This document shows, one piece after another, positions 27,749-36,773 of a stretch of DNA of 64,000 bases. Each line of letters begins with the position of its first letter. Position 1 is the first letter of the stretch. Location: positions 62,001 through 126,000 of the forward strand of contig JAPOVV010000074.1 of assembly GCA_026707945.1 (NCBI GenBank), read 5' to 3'. A model generated the notes under the pieces. That model made no database searches, was not told where the DNA came from, and saw only the letters and a list, made by a program, of their open reading frames with translations. This DNA comes from Gammaproteobacteria bacterium (GTDB lineage: Bacteria; Pseudomonadota; Gammaproteobacteria; Pseudomonadales; Azotimanducaceae). A program made the translations under genes and the position numbers.

Positions 27749-28672
27749 TTACCCGTTCAAAGGTCGTAGTTCACCTACCGTATATTCATCCCGATTTATG
27801 AACTCTCCACAGTTCTCATATGCGCCGTATCCTTGCCACGGAGCGAAACCGCAGAGCCGTTTTAGTTCATCGGACATAGACTCAAGGACTTCCGGTCTAG
27901 TACCTAGTAAGAGGTTCTCTTGTTGACGAAATTGTGGCGCACAGAAATTCGTGGTGAGCCCGATGCGTGTCTTCCTCGTTCTATTGACGCCTGTCGAGTG
28001 CCAAGTTCGTCCTTCAAAAATAGCAATTGATCCTGCCGGACCCACTGCCGGTACCCAATTTGCATCTTCATCCATCGTAGCATCTGGTTGGCGACCACTG
28101 AGGTGACTCCCGGGTACGACAATCGTTGCGCCGTTATCATTCGTGAACTCATCTAGCATCCACATTGCATTACAGACGACCGCCGGTGAAATCGTCGGTG
28201 CGTGCATCAATTCTTCTCCGCCTACGTGATGACCTCGATTTCCCGCGCGAGTTATAGAGCCCGGTCGTATCAGCGTGGTCTTCTCCATTGTCGTCGGTGG
28301 TGGCATCCAAAACTGATCGGTATGGAAGTTTCTTTCACCGCCAGGATGTGCGATATGCGCGTGATATGCCGATAACAAATATGCCTCGCCTAAGACGCTT
28401 TCTACTATTTCATGCACCGCAGTCTTTGACAGAATATCGCGAAACACCTGACCTTTGTTTAGGAGGAACATCACGAGTTGCTTTTTGTCCGGCAAATGAT
28501 GGCTCAGACCCATCTCTGACTCGGCTTTGGTTTGTTCAGCGAGGCGTTTTCGCAACGCTTCGACTTCAAGAGTGGTTAAGACATCCATAACGATGCAATA
28601 TCCGTACTCAGCCATATCAGACTTTGCTAGCGTTAGATCAGACGTCGCTTGTGGCAACCCGTGAGAAGTCAT
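27749..28672 (-). CDS. Phytanoyl-CoA dioxygenase family protein
   Basis: A putative Fe(II)/2-oxoglutarate-dependent oxygenase of 307 residues. The iron facial triad is readable as His117-x-Asp119 (NFHTDQFW) and the distal His225 (GRTWHSTG), with Arg236 a candidate 2-oxoglutarate carboxylate ligand. The insert before the distal His (GATIVVPGSHLSG) is typical of the PhyH family. The substrate is unknown; relatives hydroxylate fatty acyl-CoAs, halogenate, or modify small metabolites. It is isolated and divergent from the ankyrin gene. Two other PhyH proteins lie at 47-49 kb and are clearly different in sequence. Confidence 0.9.
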   Translation of the reverse strand: MTSHGLPQATSDLTLAKSDMAEYGYCIVMDVLTTLEVEALRKRLAEQTKAESEMGLSHHLPDKKQLVMFLLNKGQVFRDILSKTAVHEIVESVLGEAYLLSAYHAHIAHPGGERNFHTDQFWMPPPTTMEKTTLIRPGSITRAGNRGHHVGGEELMHAPTISPAVVCNAMWMLDEFTNDNGATIVVPGSHLSGRQPDATMDEDANWVPAVGPAGSIAIFEGRTWHSTGVNRTRKTRIGLTTNFCAPQFRQQENLLLGTRPEVLESMSDELKRLCGFAPWQGYGAYENCGEFINRDEYTVGELRPLNG

Positions 28673-28856
28673 CGTTCAAGTATTCGTTCTTATGACTGCG
28701 AATCTGTATCGCCAAGAGAGCGAAAAGACCAATCGAATATTACCGGACTGTACCCTTTGAAGCGCTTATAGGCTTTGAGACTGTACACGACCTGAGGCTC
28801 GTATTTTTACGAGTCTTCTTATTTAATAGTGTCCCCCGCACCCCAAGCATTCCGGC

Positions 28857-30476
28857 ATGCTTCAAGAATTACCACACGACGAAACCCACGAATCTATCCT
28901 TAACGCGGCGGAGGTACTTGCTGAAACGGGGATCGATCTCGACGTCGCCAAGCAGCAAATCGCCGAACGATATGGTTTTCTTTCATGGCGGCAGCTTGAC
29001 CTTCACCTAGACATTGCAAAAGGTGAACGAGTCGATTTCGAACATCTCGCCTGCTTGACCTATGTGTGGTGGGATCATCCCAGCCGAAGAGAACAGGCAA
29101 GAGTGATGTTAGAGGAAGATCCAAGCCTAGAACGGCAGAGCATTTATTCGGCTTGTTCGACGGGAAACGTGAAACTCGTTGAAGCGTTTATAGATTCCGA
29201 CCCGGAGCTCCTCGATTGTAGAGGAGGATACTTCGACTGGGAACCGTTACTCTACGCATGCTACTCGCGCTTGGGGTTAGAAGATCGCTCAACTTCCGAT
29301 GTGATCCAGCTTCTACTGAGTCGCGGTGCAAATCCAAACGCGCACTATCGATGGGGAGGTATTTACACCTTCTCTGCTTTAACCGGGATATTCGGCGAAG
29401 GTGAACGTGGACCAGTAAACCAACCCGAACACAAAGATTTTCGCACGCTCGCCAAGTTTCTACTTGATTCCGGTGCGGATCCGAACGACAGTCAAGCGTT
29501 GTACAACCGAATGTTCCGACCTGATAACACCGCGCTTCAAATTCTCCTGAATTACGGGCTCACGAAAGACCACGTTTGTAACTGGTGGGCGTCATCTAAC
29601 GGAAACTTGATTCCAAATCCCGAAAAAACGCTCGACTACCAACTCCAATGGGCAGTCAAAAATAACTTCGCCGATCGCGTTGACTTACTTCTTGAACATG
29701 GTGCTGATCCACAACAAAAACTCAAGAACGACGGTCGCCTCACGAAGATCGCGCGAACTCGTGGTTTCAACAAAGTCGCCGATTCTTTAGAACAACATGG
29801 AGGCAGGGCGTACAAACTTAAAAAACTTGAGCTCTTTCTAAACCACTGTCTAAATGCGGAAGAACGTAGCGCACGAATAATGCTTGAGGACAATCCGAAT
29901 CTGATTAAGCGGGCAAACAAGCAAAGACCGAATGTCATGAACGACGCAGCCACGCTCGGAAATCTAGATGGCATCGAGCTCATGATCGAACTTGGCTTCA
30001 GCGTTCACGGTAATTCCTTTGATACGCCACTCCATCACGCTGCACATAACGGGCATCTTGAGCTCGTAAAACGTCTTTTAGATCACGGTGCGATTCTGCA
30101 GCAACGCGACGCGTTCTATTTTTCAACGCCCGTAGGATGGGCTCAAGCAGGCAGCAAAGATGACATCGTTGACTATCTCAAACAGCTTGAGATTAACCTG
30201 TTCGACTTGATCGGAGTGGGGGACACTGACCGCGTGGAAGCGTTTTTAGACACAAATCCTCACGCGATTTCAACCTCGCTCAGCGATACGGTCGATGACG
30301 AACTTAAACAACATCACAACGCCTGGCAAACGCCACTCGCATATGCGGCGGTTAGGGGTCTTACAGAAATGGTTGAGCTCCTGTTGAAACGCGGTGCGGA
30401 ATCAGACATAAGTGACGATGACGGCGTCCCCTTACGTGAACTTTGCGATGAGAACGTACAGGCATTGTTGCCTTAG
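28857..30476 (+). CDS. Ankyrin-repeat protein
   Basis: A 539-residue protein made largely of ankyrin repeats with no signal peptide or membrane segment. Clear repeat units include DVIQLLLSRGANPNAHY (near 145), NFADRVDLLLEHGADPQQK (near 273), TPLHHAAHNGHLELVKRLLDHGA (near 390) and TPLAYAAVRGLTEMVELLLKRGA (near 490). Between them lie less regular units of the type 'HCLNAEERSARIMLEDNPNL', similar to those at the start (SRREQARVMLEEDPSL). It probably acts as a protein-binding scaffold in the cytosol. A second ankyrin gene begins at the right edge of the window with a similar unit. Confidence 0.85.
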   Translation: MLQELPHDETHESILNAAEVLAETGIDLDVAKQQIAERYGFLSWRQLDLHLDIAKGERVDFEHLACLTYVWWDHPSRREQARVMLEEDPSLERQSIYSACSTGNVKLVEAFIDSDPELLDCRGGYFDWEPLLYACYSRLGLEDRSTSDVIQLLLSRGANPNAHYRWGGIYTFSALTGIFGEGERGPVNQPEHKDFRTLAKFLLDSGADPNDSQALYNRMFRPDNTALQILLNYGLTKDHVCNWWASSNGNLIPNPEKTLDYQLQWAVKNNFADRVDLLLEHGADPQQKLKNDGRLTKIARTRGFNKVADSLEQHGGRAYKLKKLELFLNHCLNAEERSARIMLEDNPNLIKRANKQRPNVMNDAATLGNLDGIELMIELGFSVHGNSFDTPLHHAAHNGHLELVKRLLDHGAILQQRDAFYFSTPVGWAQAGSKDDIVDYLKQLEINLFDLIGVGDTDRVEAFLDTNPHAISTSLSDTVDDELKQHHNAWQTPLAYAAVRGLTEMVELLLKRGAESDISDDDGVPLRELCDENVQALLP

Positions 30477-30595
30477 TGCTTGACTGAAAAAATACTGTTC
30501 TGAGGAGAGTACCCTGAATCGAACTTTTCGTTCTTAATTCGCTAACAACTCATTTATTATTACGACTCTATCGCGGCTTGCGAGAGGTAGTCAAT

Positions 30596-33238
30596 ATGCC
30601 AACCGTACGACACCCCATACAAAGGAAGGTAAGTAAAGCGATCGCCGCTGGTCTTACTGCAACTTTGATCGGCGTCTCAGCTGAACTTTATGCAGCTGAA
30701 ATTGAAGAAATTGTCGTGACTGCTCGAAAGAAGAGTGAATCGCTTCAAGATTCTGCGATTTCCGTACAGGCGATGACCGAAGACGCGCTTGACGATCAGC
30801 AAGTAGACCTGTTTACGGACTATGTCCAATATCTACCAAACGTAACGGCTGGCGGTCGAGGTCCAGCTCAAAACGAGGTGTATATCCGTGGACTTGCTGT
30901 CGACCAAATCAATCTAACGGTCGCTGAGGCGCAAGGCTCCGCACCCAACGTCGCACTCTATCTCGATGATCAACCTGTGACCGCAGGTGGCCGAAACCTT
31001 GACGTCTATGCGACCGACCTCGCACGAATCGAAGTTTTGCCGGGTCCGCAAGGAACGTTGTATGGCGCGAGCTCTCAAGCGGGCACCGTACGGTTGATTA
31101 CGAATAAACCCGTGATCGACGAGACCGAATTCAGCTTCGCTGCGACATCAGGCATGACGGTAGGCGGTGATCCGTCGAACTCCGTCGAAGGTGTATTCAA
31201 CATTCCCGTCATCGACAACAAATTGGCGATTCGCGGTGTGCTTTTCAATGACAACATGGGAGGGTACATCGATAACATCGCGGGTGAATTCTCACCCAAT
31301 CCGAATCTCAATCCAAGGCTACCGCCCACGGACGGCATCATGTTCGTCCCTGCTGATGGCGATCCGATGAGTCATGAATTCGCCGATGGCACGTACGCCG
31401 AACCTGGGAGGGTCTATGAAGTAGGCTATCAGTCGTTCCATAACGGGGATTTCGCGGCGGATAACTACAACGATGCCACATATAGCGGGTTCCGACTGGG
31501 AGCAAAGTACGTAGTCAATGACGAGTGGGACATCACTGTTCTTCATCACCAGCAGAAAATTCAAGTTGAAGGGGTTTTCGACTATGACGCTGAAGTTGGC
31601 GACCTCGAAGTCATGCGCTTCATTCCTGAGAGACTTGACGAAGCGTTCGGTCAAACTTCGTGGACGTTAGAAGGTCGCGTAGATCAGCTGAACCTACTGT
31701 ACACTGGTGCTTACCTGTCGCGTGACATCGAGCAAATCACGGATTACACCGAATACATCAATGTGGGCGGCTACATTCCGGGTTATTTATGTGAATACAA
31801 CACACCCGGTTATCACGGTGGTGGCGGTGTCGGGTACGTGTTTGATCCTACGTTAAGCGGGGATCCATCGGTTATTGACTGCGGCGTTCCTCAAGCTACG
31901 ACGCGTCTAACCAATACCATGTCGCGCATGATGCATGAGTTTCGTGCTCAAGGATCGATAGGTGACGGGTACGAATTCACAGCTGGAATCTTCTACCAAA
32001 ACAATACGACGACACATATCGGGGATTTCGATTACAGTCAGGATTTCTGGCCGCCTCTGGTTCCGTCACGGATTTCTCGGCATACCGCTAACAGCCTTGA
32101 AATAAAGCCACCAGGCGTTCAATTTGTAAACGATATCACTCGACCGGAGGAGGAAATTGCCGTATTCGGCGAATTAACTGCTCACTTGAGCGATAGCGTC
32201 GAAGCGACGTTCGGATTTCGTTCGTATGAACTCGAGACCGGGTTTGAAGGGTTTTCGGCGTTCCGGTATGGGTCTCGTCCCGTGCCGAATCTAATCGATG
32301 AACTCGGGGTCGACGGGATCAGTCCGACGGGTACGGGTGGTCGCGACTATATCGACAACCTAGGCGATTTTCAGCCAATTTCGATTAGCGACACCATCTT
32401 CAAGGTAACCCTTGCTTGGGATGTGACCGATCGAATTCTCGCGTACGCAACCGCGTCGCAAGGTTATCGACCTCCGGGATTTAACCGAGCAGCGGCTGCA
32501 GGTCAAGCGACCGCAGAAGGTGTCGCAGCGCGTGGCAATGACGGGCCTGGCGGATTTCCCGACTACTTCATTCCAGTAATGTATCGCTCGGATGAGATCG
32601 ACAACTATGAAATCGGGTGGAAGGCGACGTCAGCGGATAGACGATTAGCGTGGAACGGATCCGCATACTTCGTCGATTGGCGGGACATCCAAGTGTCGCA
32701 CTTCGACTCCCAGAACATTTCGATTTTCACGATCGTTGATAACGGCGGTGATGCCGAGATTAGGGGAATCGAATCGAACGTTGAGTTTTGGCCAAACGCC
32801 AACTTAACGCTATGGGGCGGCGCTTCCATCATCAAGAGCGAACTTGTCGATGTAAATCCAACGTTCGCATTCGTGGTCGCGGATGTCGGAAGCGAGTTGC
32901 CACTCACGCCGACATTGCAATTGACAGGACGAACTAGGTACACATGGGATAGTCGTTTTGGACAAGCGTACGTCCATCTCTCTGCTGTGTATTCCGGTAA
33001 GAGTTGGAACTCATTGGTCGACATTCCAAATACTGATCCGCGTAAAGAGCAAGATTCACATCTAATTCTCGATGCGGCTCTCGGCGTTGTCTCCGAAGAC
33101 AATTGGCGAATCGAAGCCTATGCAAAAAACCTTACCAACACGTTAGCTCAATTGCACATCAACCGCCTCGACTTCAAGGAGCGGATCACAACCAATCGGC
33201 CACGTACGATAGGTTTTAGAGTCAGTTACGACTACTAG
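30596..33238 (+). CDS. TonB-dependent outer-membrane receptor
   Basis: An outer-membrane importer of 880 residues. The ATG at 30596 is preferred to the TTG at 30578 because a GAGAGG ribosome site precedes it. A signal peptide (IAAGLTATLIGVSAELYAA) is followed by the TonB box EIEEIVVTARK. The plug domain ends around RIEVLPGPQGTLYGASSQAG, and a C-terminal beta-barrel ends in an aromatic Tyr-Asp-Tyr tail. Late-barrel features such as YATASQGYRPPGFNRAA and YEIGWKATSADRRLAWNGSA are typical of the large catechol/other-substrate subfamily seen in marine bacteria. The substrate is unknown. The sulfotransferase gene follows, separated by two strong hairpins. Confidence 0.93.
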   Translation: MPTVRHPIQRKVSKAIAAGLTATLIGVSAELYAAEIEEIVVTARKKSESLQDSAISVQAMTEDALDDQQVDLFTDYVQYLPNVTAGGRGPAQNEVYIRGLAVDQINLTVAEAQGSAPNVALYLDDQPVTAGGRNLDVYATDLARIEVLPGPQGTLYGASSQAGTVRLITNKPVIDETEFSFAATSGMTVGGDPSNSVEGVFNIPVIDNKLAIRGVLFNDNMGGYIDNIAGEFSPNPNLNPRLPPTDGIMFVPADGDPMSHEFADGTYAEPGRVYEVGYQSFHNGDFAADNYNDATYSGFRLGAKYVVNDEWDITVLHHQQKIQVEGVFDYDAEVGDLEVMRFIPERLDEAFGQTSWTLEGRVDQLNLLYTGAYLSRDIEQITDYTEYINVGGYIPGYLCEYNTPGYHGGGGVGYVFDPTLSGDPSVIDCGVPQATTRLTNTMSRMMHEFRAQGSIGDGYEFTAGIFYQNNTTTHIGDFDYSQDFWPPLVPSRISRHTANSLEIKPPGVQFVNDITRPEEEIAVFGELTAHLSDSVEATFGFRSYELETGFEGFSAFRYGSRPVPNLIDELGVDGISPTGTGGRDYIDNLGDFQPISISDTIFKVTLAWDVTDRILAYATASQGYRPPGFNRAAAAGQATAEGVAARGNDGPGGFPDYFIPVMYRSDEIDNYEIGWKATSADRRLAWNGSAYFVDWRDIQVSHFDSQNISIFTIVDNGGDAEIRGIESNVEFWPNANLTLWGGASIIKSELVDVNPTFAFVVADVGSELPLTPTLQLTGRTRYTWDSRFGQAYVHLSAVYSGKSWNSLVDIPNTDPRKEQDSHLILDAALGVVSEDNWRIEAYAKNLTNTLAQLHINRLDFKERITTNRPRTIGFRVSYDY

Positions 33239-33260
33239 CGACAGCCACACGCGCTCAAAG

Positions 33261-33281
33261 CGTACCTCTTCTGCAGGTACG
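33261..33281 (+). terminator. Hairpin after TonB receptor gene
   Basis: CGTACCT and AGGTACG form a perfect 7-bp stem with a 7-base loop, 22 bases after the receptor stop. There is no downstream U-run, so it is either a Rho-type or RNA-stabilising element rather than a classical intrinsic terminator. Confidence 0.45.
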
Positions 33282-33306
33282 CTTCGGGCGGCGCCGTTAA
33301 AACGCA

Positions 33307-33331
33307 GCACCGGACGAATCAGGTCCGGTGC
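33307..33331 (+). terminator. Second hairpin before sulfotransferase gene
   Basis: GCACCGGAC and GTCCGGTGC form a perfect 9-bp stem with a GAATCAG loop, 38 bases before the TTG of the TPR-sulfotransferase. It lies inside the open frame that continues upstream of that TTG. No U-run follows. It may terminate receptor transcripts or control translation of the next gene. Confidence 0.45.
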
Positions 33332-33368
33332 ATCACTTGGTTCGCAAGTTCAAAAGGCACAAGACCTT

Positions 33369-35321
33369 TTGCGAACGGGAAAGGTGCTCGAAGCTCACGA
33401 CTACCTTCAGCCGCTCGTTACGAAACATCCAATACACACCGAGCTGCGTTATTGCTTAACCGTATCGCAACGACTACTAGGGCAACTTCAACACGCGTTC
33501 GAGTCAGCGCAAGCATTGCTGCACCAAGCCCCCCGTTATGGGCGCGGATATCAAGAGCTAGCGTATATCTACCTCGCGCGCGGTAAAACCGAAAACGCCG
33601 TACTTGCCTTTCGTAGCGCGGTTGAGCACAACTCCGGTTTGTTAACGAGCTGGCAGCATCTTCGTAAATTAGTACCAAGCGACAACGGTGACTTCAGCGC
33701 GCGAATAGATGCCAATTTGCGTTATCTCGAATCGCTGCCTCCACAACTCCGTTCAGTCGTCAGTATGCGTAGCGAGCAGAAACGAAGGAAAGCCGAGCAG
33801 ACCTGTCGGAGCTATCTGCAGGAACACCCGAAAGATGTCGAGGGTATGCGATTACTTGCCTTAATCGCAAGTGAGCAAGGTATGCTCGACGACGCAGAAT
33901 TCATGCTCGAAAGCGCGATCGAGTTCGAACCAGCGAACGATCGCGTGCGATTGAGTTATGTAGATGTATTGCACAAGCGACAGAAATACGACAAGTCACT
34001 CGCACAAGCCGAGCTACTTCGGAAAAGCAATCCAGAGAATCAAACTTACCGTCTCGCGCATGCGAATCAACTCGCAGGACTAGGGGACTATCAACACGCG
34101 CTTACTGTTTACGATGACATTCTGAAGCGTCATCCACAATCCGCACTAGCCAGTCCCCGTCTTTGGCTCTCACGTGGTCACGCTCTTAAAACATATGGGC
34201 GAGTCGACGAGGCCATCAATTCCTACCAGCACGCCTACGGAATGAGGCCCGACTTCGGTGATGCATACTGGAGTCTCGCAAATCTGAAAACCTATGAGTT
34301 CTCCGACGCGGAGCTCACGCGCATGGCTCAGCTAGCCGACGATGAAAACGTTGAACAGGACGACCTCGCACATCTACATTTCGCTTTGGGCAAAGCGCTT
34401 GAAGATCGTGTCGAGTACGAGACGTCGTTCAAACATTATGAGCGGGGCAACGAGATTCGTAGGAAGCAAACGCGATATGACGCGTCGGTTATGTCAGCAC
34501 GGCTGAAACTTCAAAGATGGGTTTGCAACGAGGCGTTCTTTGCGGAACGCGTTGGCGTTGGTTGTGACGCAGAGGATCCGATCTTCATCGTCGGATTACC
34601 TCGAGCCGGCTCGACGCTACTTGAACAAATTCTCGCGTCACATTCGCAAGTCGATGGCACGCTTGAGCTGCATCACATCAGCTCAATCGCACAGAAACTC
34701 GACAGTCGGCGACGAGGTCGCGATGCACCCAGATACCCTGGTACGTTAGGTCAGCTACAAAAAGAGACCTTCTGTACGGTCGGTGAGCAGTTCGTTACCG
34801 AAACACGCGTACATCGTGGTAGCGCACCATTTTTCATTGACAAAATGCCTAACAATTTCAGGCATATCGGGTTGATCCACCTAATCCTTCCGAATGCGAA
34901 AATCATCGATGCCCGTCGGGACCCTATGAGTTGTTGTTTCAGTGGTTTCAAGCAACTATTCGCGTCTGGCCAGGAATTCACCTATGGACTTCATGAAATC
35001 GGGACGTATTACCAAGACTATGTCGAGCTCATGAATCACTGGGATTCCGTTTTACCAGGCAAAGTACTGCGCGTCAATTACGACGACGTAGTGAACGATC
35101 TCGAGCGCGAAGTCCATCGTATCCTGGACTATTGCAAACTTCCCTTCGAACCATCATGCGTGGAATTCCATCGAAATCCACGTGCCGTTCGTACACCAAG
35201 TTCTGAGCAGGTAAGACAACCAATCTACCGACAAGCGCTTGAACAGTGGAAACACTATGAACCTTGGTTGTCCCCACTTAAGGAAGCATTAGGACCCGCG
35301 ATGTGGTCGTATCGCACATAG
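33369..35321 (+). CDS. TPR-sulfotransferase fusion protein
   Basis: About 650 residues. The N-terminal 370 are tetratricopeptide repeats (for example YGRGYQELAYIYLARGKTEN and ALKTYGRVDEAINSYQHAYG). The C-terminal 250 form a PAPS-dependent sulfotransferase with the 5'-phosphosulfate loop PIFIVGLPRAGSTLLEQILA near 399-418 and the 3'-phosphate motif RDPMSCCFSGFKQLF near 518. It may sulfate a protein or glycan. The start is uncertain: the first usable codon is TTG 33369, with AAAGG upstream, yet the TPR pattern appears to begin a few residues earlier (QKAQDLLRTGKVLEAH) where no ATG, GTG or TTG exists in frame. A rare start or a sequence error is possible. Confidence 0.88.
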   Translation: MRTGKVLEAHDYLQPLVTKHPIHTELRYCLTVSQRLLGQLQHAFESAQALLHQAPRYGRGYQELAYIYLARGKTENAVLAFRSAVEHNSGLLTSWQHLRKLVPSDNGDFSARIDANLRYLESLPPQLRSVVSMRSEQKRRKAEQTCRSYLQEHPKDVEGMRLLALIASEQGMLDDAEFMLESAIEFEPANDRVRLSYVDVLHKRQKYDKSLAQAELLRKSNPENQTYRLAHANQLAGLGDYQHALTVYDDILKRHPQSALASPRLWLSRGHALKTYGRVDEAINSYQHAYGMRPDFGDAYWSLANLKTYEFSDAELTRMAQLADDENVEQDDLAHLHFALGKALEDRVEYETSFKHYERGNEIRRKQTRYDASVMSARLKLQRWVCNEAFFAERVGVGCDAEDPIFIVGLPRAGSTLLEQILASHSQVDGTLELHHISSIAQKLDSRRRGRDAPRYPGTLGQLQKETFCTVGEQFVTETRVHRGSAPFFIDKMPNNFRHIGLIHLILPNAKIIDARRDPMSCCFSGFKQLFASGQEFTYGLHEIGTYYQDYVELMNHWDSVLPGKVLRVNYDDVVNDLEREVHRILDYCKLPFEPSCVEFHRNPRAVRTPSSEQVRQPIYRQALEQWKHYEPWLSPLKEALGPAMWSYRT

Positions 35322-35529
35322 TTGCGACCGAGATCTTTACCAGCGTCACCGTAAGTCGAATTGCTCACATAACGTAGCGATGCATCTAACTTACTTGGGA
35401 ATCAATCAACTGAGGAGGCGCGCCACGGATGATCGATAACTTGTGATTTAAGACGAAGTAGCCGCATCAAGTACGTTCTGGTGCGTGTCTGGGATGCTCG
35501 TCGCTACTACTTACTACAAACCTCTCCCA

Positions 35530-36057
35530 TCACCAAGAGTTTACTGACTCAATCGAAATGTCACGTTCGTCGGGCTCTGCATACTGGCGAAGTGCAAGAA
35601 CGTAGGCGTCTTCCCGACCCCACTTGTCATGCTGATAGTAGTCCTTGCGTACCCCAACCTGTTTGAAACCAACCGATTGATAGAGCTTTATTGCACGTTC
35701 GTTTGAGACTCGTACTTCGAGGAACACGCGATCAACAGGCATCGTACGACTTCTCGTGAGCATGTGATTTAGCAGCATGCGACCAACACCACGGCCTTGA
35801 TAAGCCGGATCAACTGAAATGTTGTAAAGCTCAGCCGAATCGACTTCACAGCCGAGTACCGAGTGCGCGATCGTGTAGGAGCTGGTATACGGATCAACCA
35901 CCACCCAGCACTCATGATTGAGCTGCAAGCTGTCTTCAAACGTTCGACGACGCCAACCGTGAGAGTTGGCCTTATGTTCAACATGCATGACCGAATCGAT
36001 ATCGGTCACATCCATGCGTCGAACGATCAGACGCTCAAGTTCTTGATTTGATTCCAA
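35530..36057 (-). CDS. rimI: Ribosomal protein S18 N-acetyltransferase
   Basis: A GNAT-family acetyltransferase of 175 residues that would acetylate the N-terminal alanine of ribosomal protein S18. The fold is clear: the N-terminal IVRRMDVTDIDSVMHVE segment, the strand AELYNISVDPAYQGRGVGRMLL containing the acetyl-CoA loop Q-x-x-G-x-G at about 89-94, and the C-terminal LEVRVSNERAIKLYQSVGFKQVGVRKDYY. The first ATG overlaps the upstream holD-like gene by 31 bases; Met15 at 36015 is an alternative start that would remove most of the overlap. The holD-rimI order is typical of gammaproteobacteria. Confidence 0.92.
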   Translation of the reverse strand: MESNQELERLIVRRMDVTDIDSVMHVEHKANSHGWRRRTFEDSLQLNHECWVVVDPYTSSYTIAHSVLGCEVDSAELYNISVDPAYQGRGVGRMLLNHMLTRSRTMPVDRVFLEVRVSNERAIKLYQSVGFKQVGVRKDYYQHDKWGREDAYVLALRQYAEPDERDISIESVNSW

Positions 36058-36728
36058 AGCTGCTGCTTTCCAGCTCGAGTTAAAGGTAATTCGTTAATGG
36101 AGATAGTACGCACGATTTTCTTTTTCAGGCGAGCTGCTGTGTCGCTCGCGGGCGATCCGATCAAAAGCAATGATTCGCAATGAGGTGCACGCTGTTCAAA
36201 CCAAGCCTGAAACCCTTCTTGTGCGCCCGCAAGAGTCGGTATCGACGATTCATTCTTAGATAAATCGACGACAGGAAACTTAAAGTGCAACTCGTTGAGC
36301 TGATGGTCCTCGAAGCCACTCAACGCAACCAAAATATCCCTAATCAGAAGATCGGGGCACGGCGCCGAATGCTCAATCAGCATGGCAACGGAACCATAAA
36401 GGTATACCCGAAGCTTCACATCGAACCGCGTCAGCGTTGCCTTTTCCTCCACACCTTCTCGCCATTCGCTAACCCGGTTTTGTTCGGAACGTCGATTAGG
36501 CACGTCCGAGTTTCCCTTGCGTGACGGTGATGTCGATTCAGTCGACGTGCGAGAGCCCCAGTTCCGCTCGGTTCTTCTACGGGAACTAGCCGTCTTGGAT
36601 GTTTGTGTACCCTCTACGTCTACCAACGAATTTGCTTGTCCCGCGGCAATCAATTCACGTGCTCTTTGTGGCGAGACCCATATATCTATGCCTAAGCGTT
36701 GTAACTGACGCAAGTCATTCTCATGCAT
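36027..36728 (-). CDS. holD: DNA polymerase III psi subunit-like (HolD)
   Basis: A candidate psi subunit linking the clamp loader to chi and SSB. Residues 1-30 (RQLQRLGIDIWVSPQRA) match the short N-terminal HolD element, and the C-terminal half from about 105 (RVYLYGSVAMLI) to LTRAGKQQLWNQIKNL resembles the HolD core. A Ser/Arg-rich, probably disordered stretch of about 60 residues (42-100) lies between, making it 233 residues against 137 in E. coli. The assignment relies on the N- and C-terminal patterns plus position just before rimI. HolD is poorly conserved, so certainty is moderate. Confidence 0.7.
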   Translation of the reverse strand: MHENDLRQLQRLGIDIWVSPQRARELIAAGQANSLVDVEGTQTSKTASSRRRTERNWGSRTSTESTSPSRKGNSDVPNRRSEQNRVSEWREGVEEKATLTRFDVKLRVYLYGSVAMLIEHSAPCPDLLIRDILVALSGFEDHQLNELHFKFPVVDLSKNESSIPTLAGAQEGFQAWFEQRAPHCESLLLIGSPASDTAARLKKKIVRTISINELPLTRAGKQQLWNQIKNLSV

Positions 36729-36773
36729 GCCCTAATTATTATTTGCGCCCCTCAAACCTGACGTAGCCACGCA

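Noticed and set aside
33239-33368. tRNA or small RNA between receptor and sulfotransferase genes
   Set aside because: The two hairpins are simple stems; no T-loop (GGTTCGAATCC-like) or cloverleaf pairing was found.
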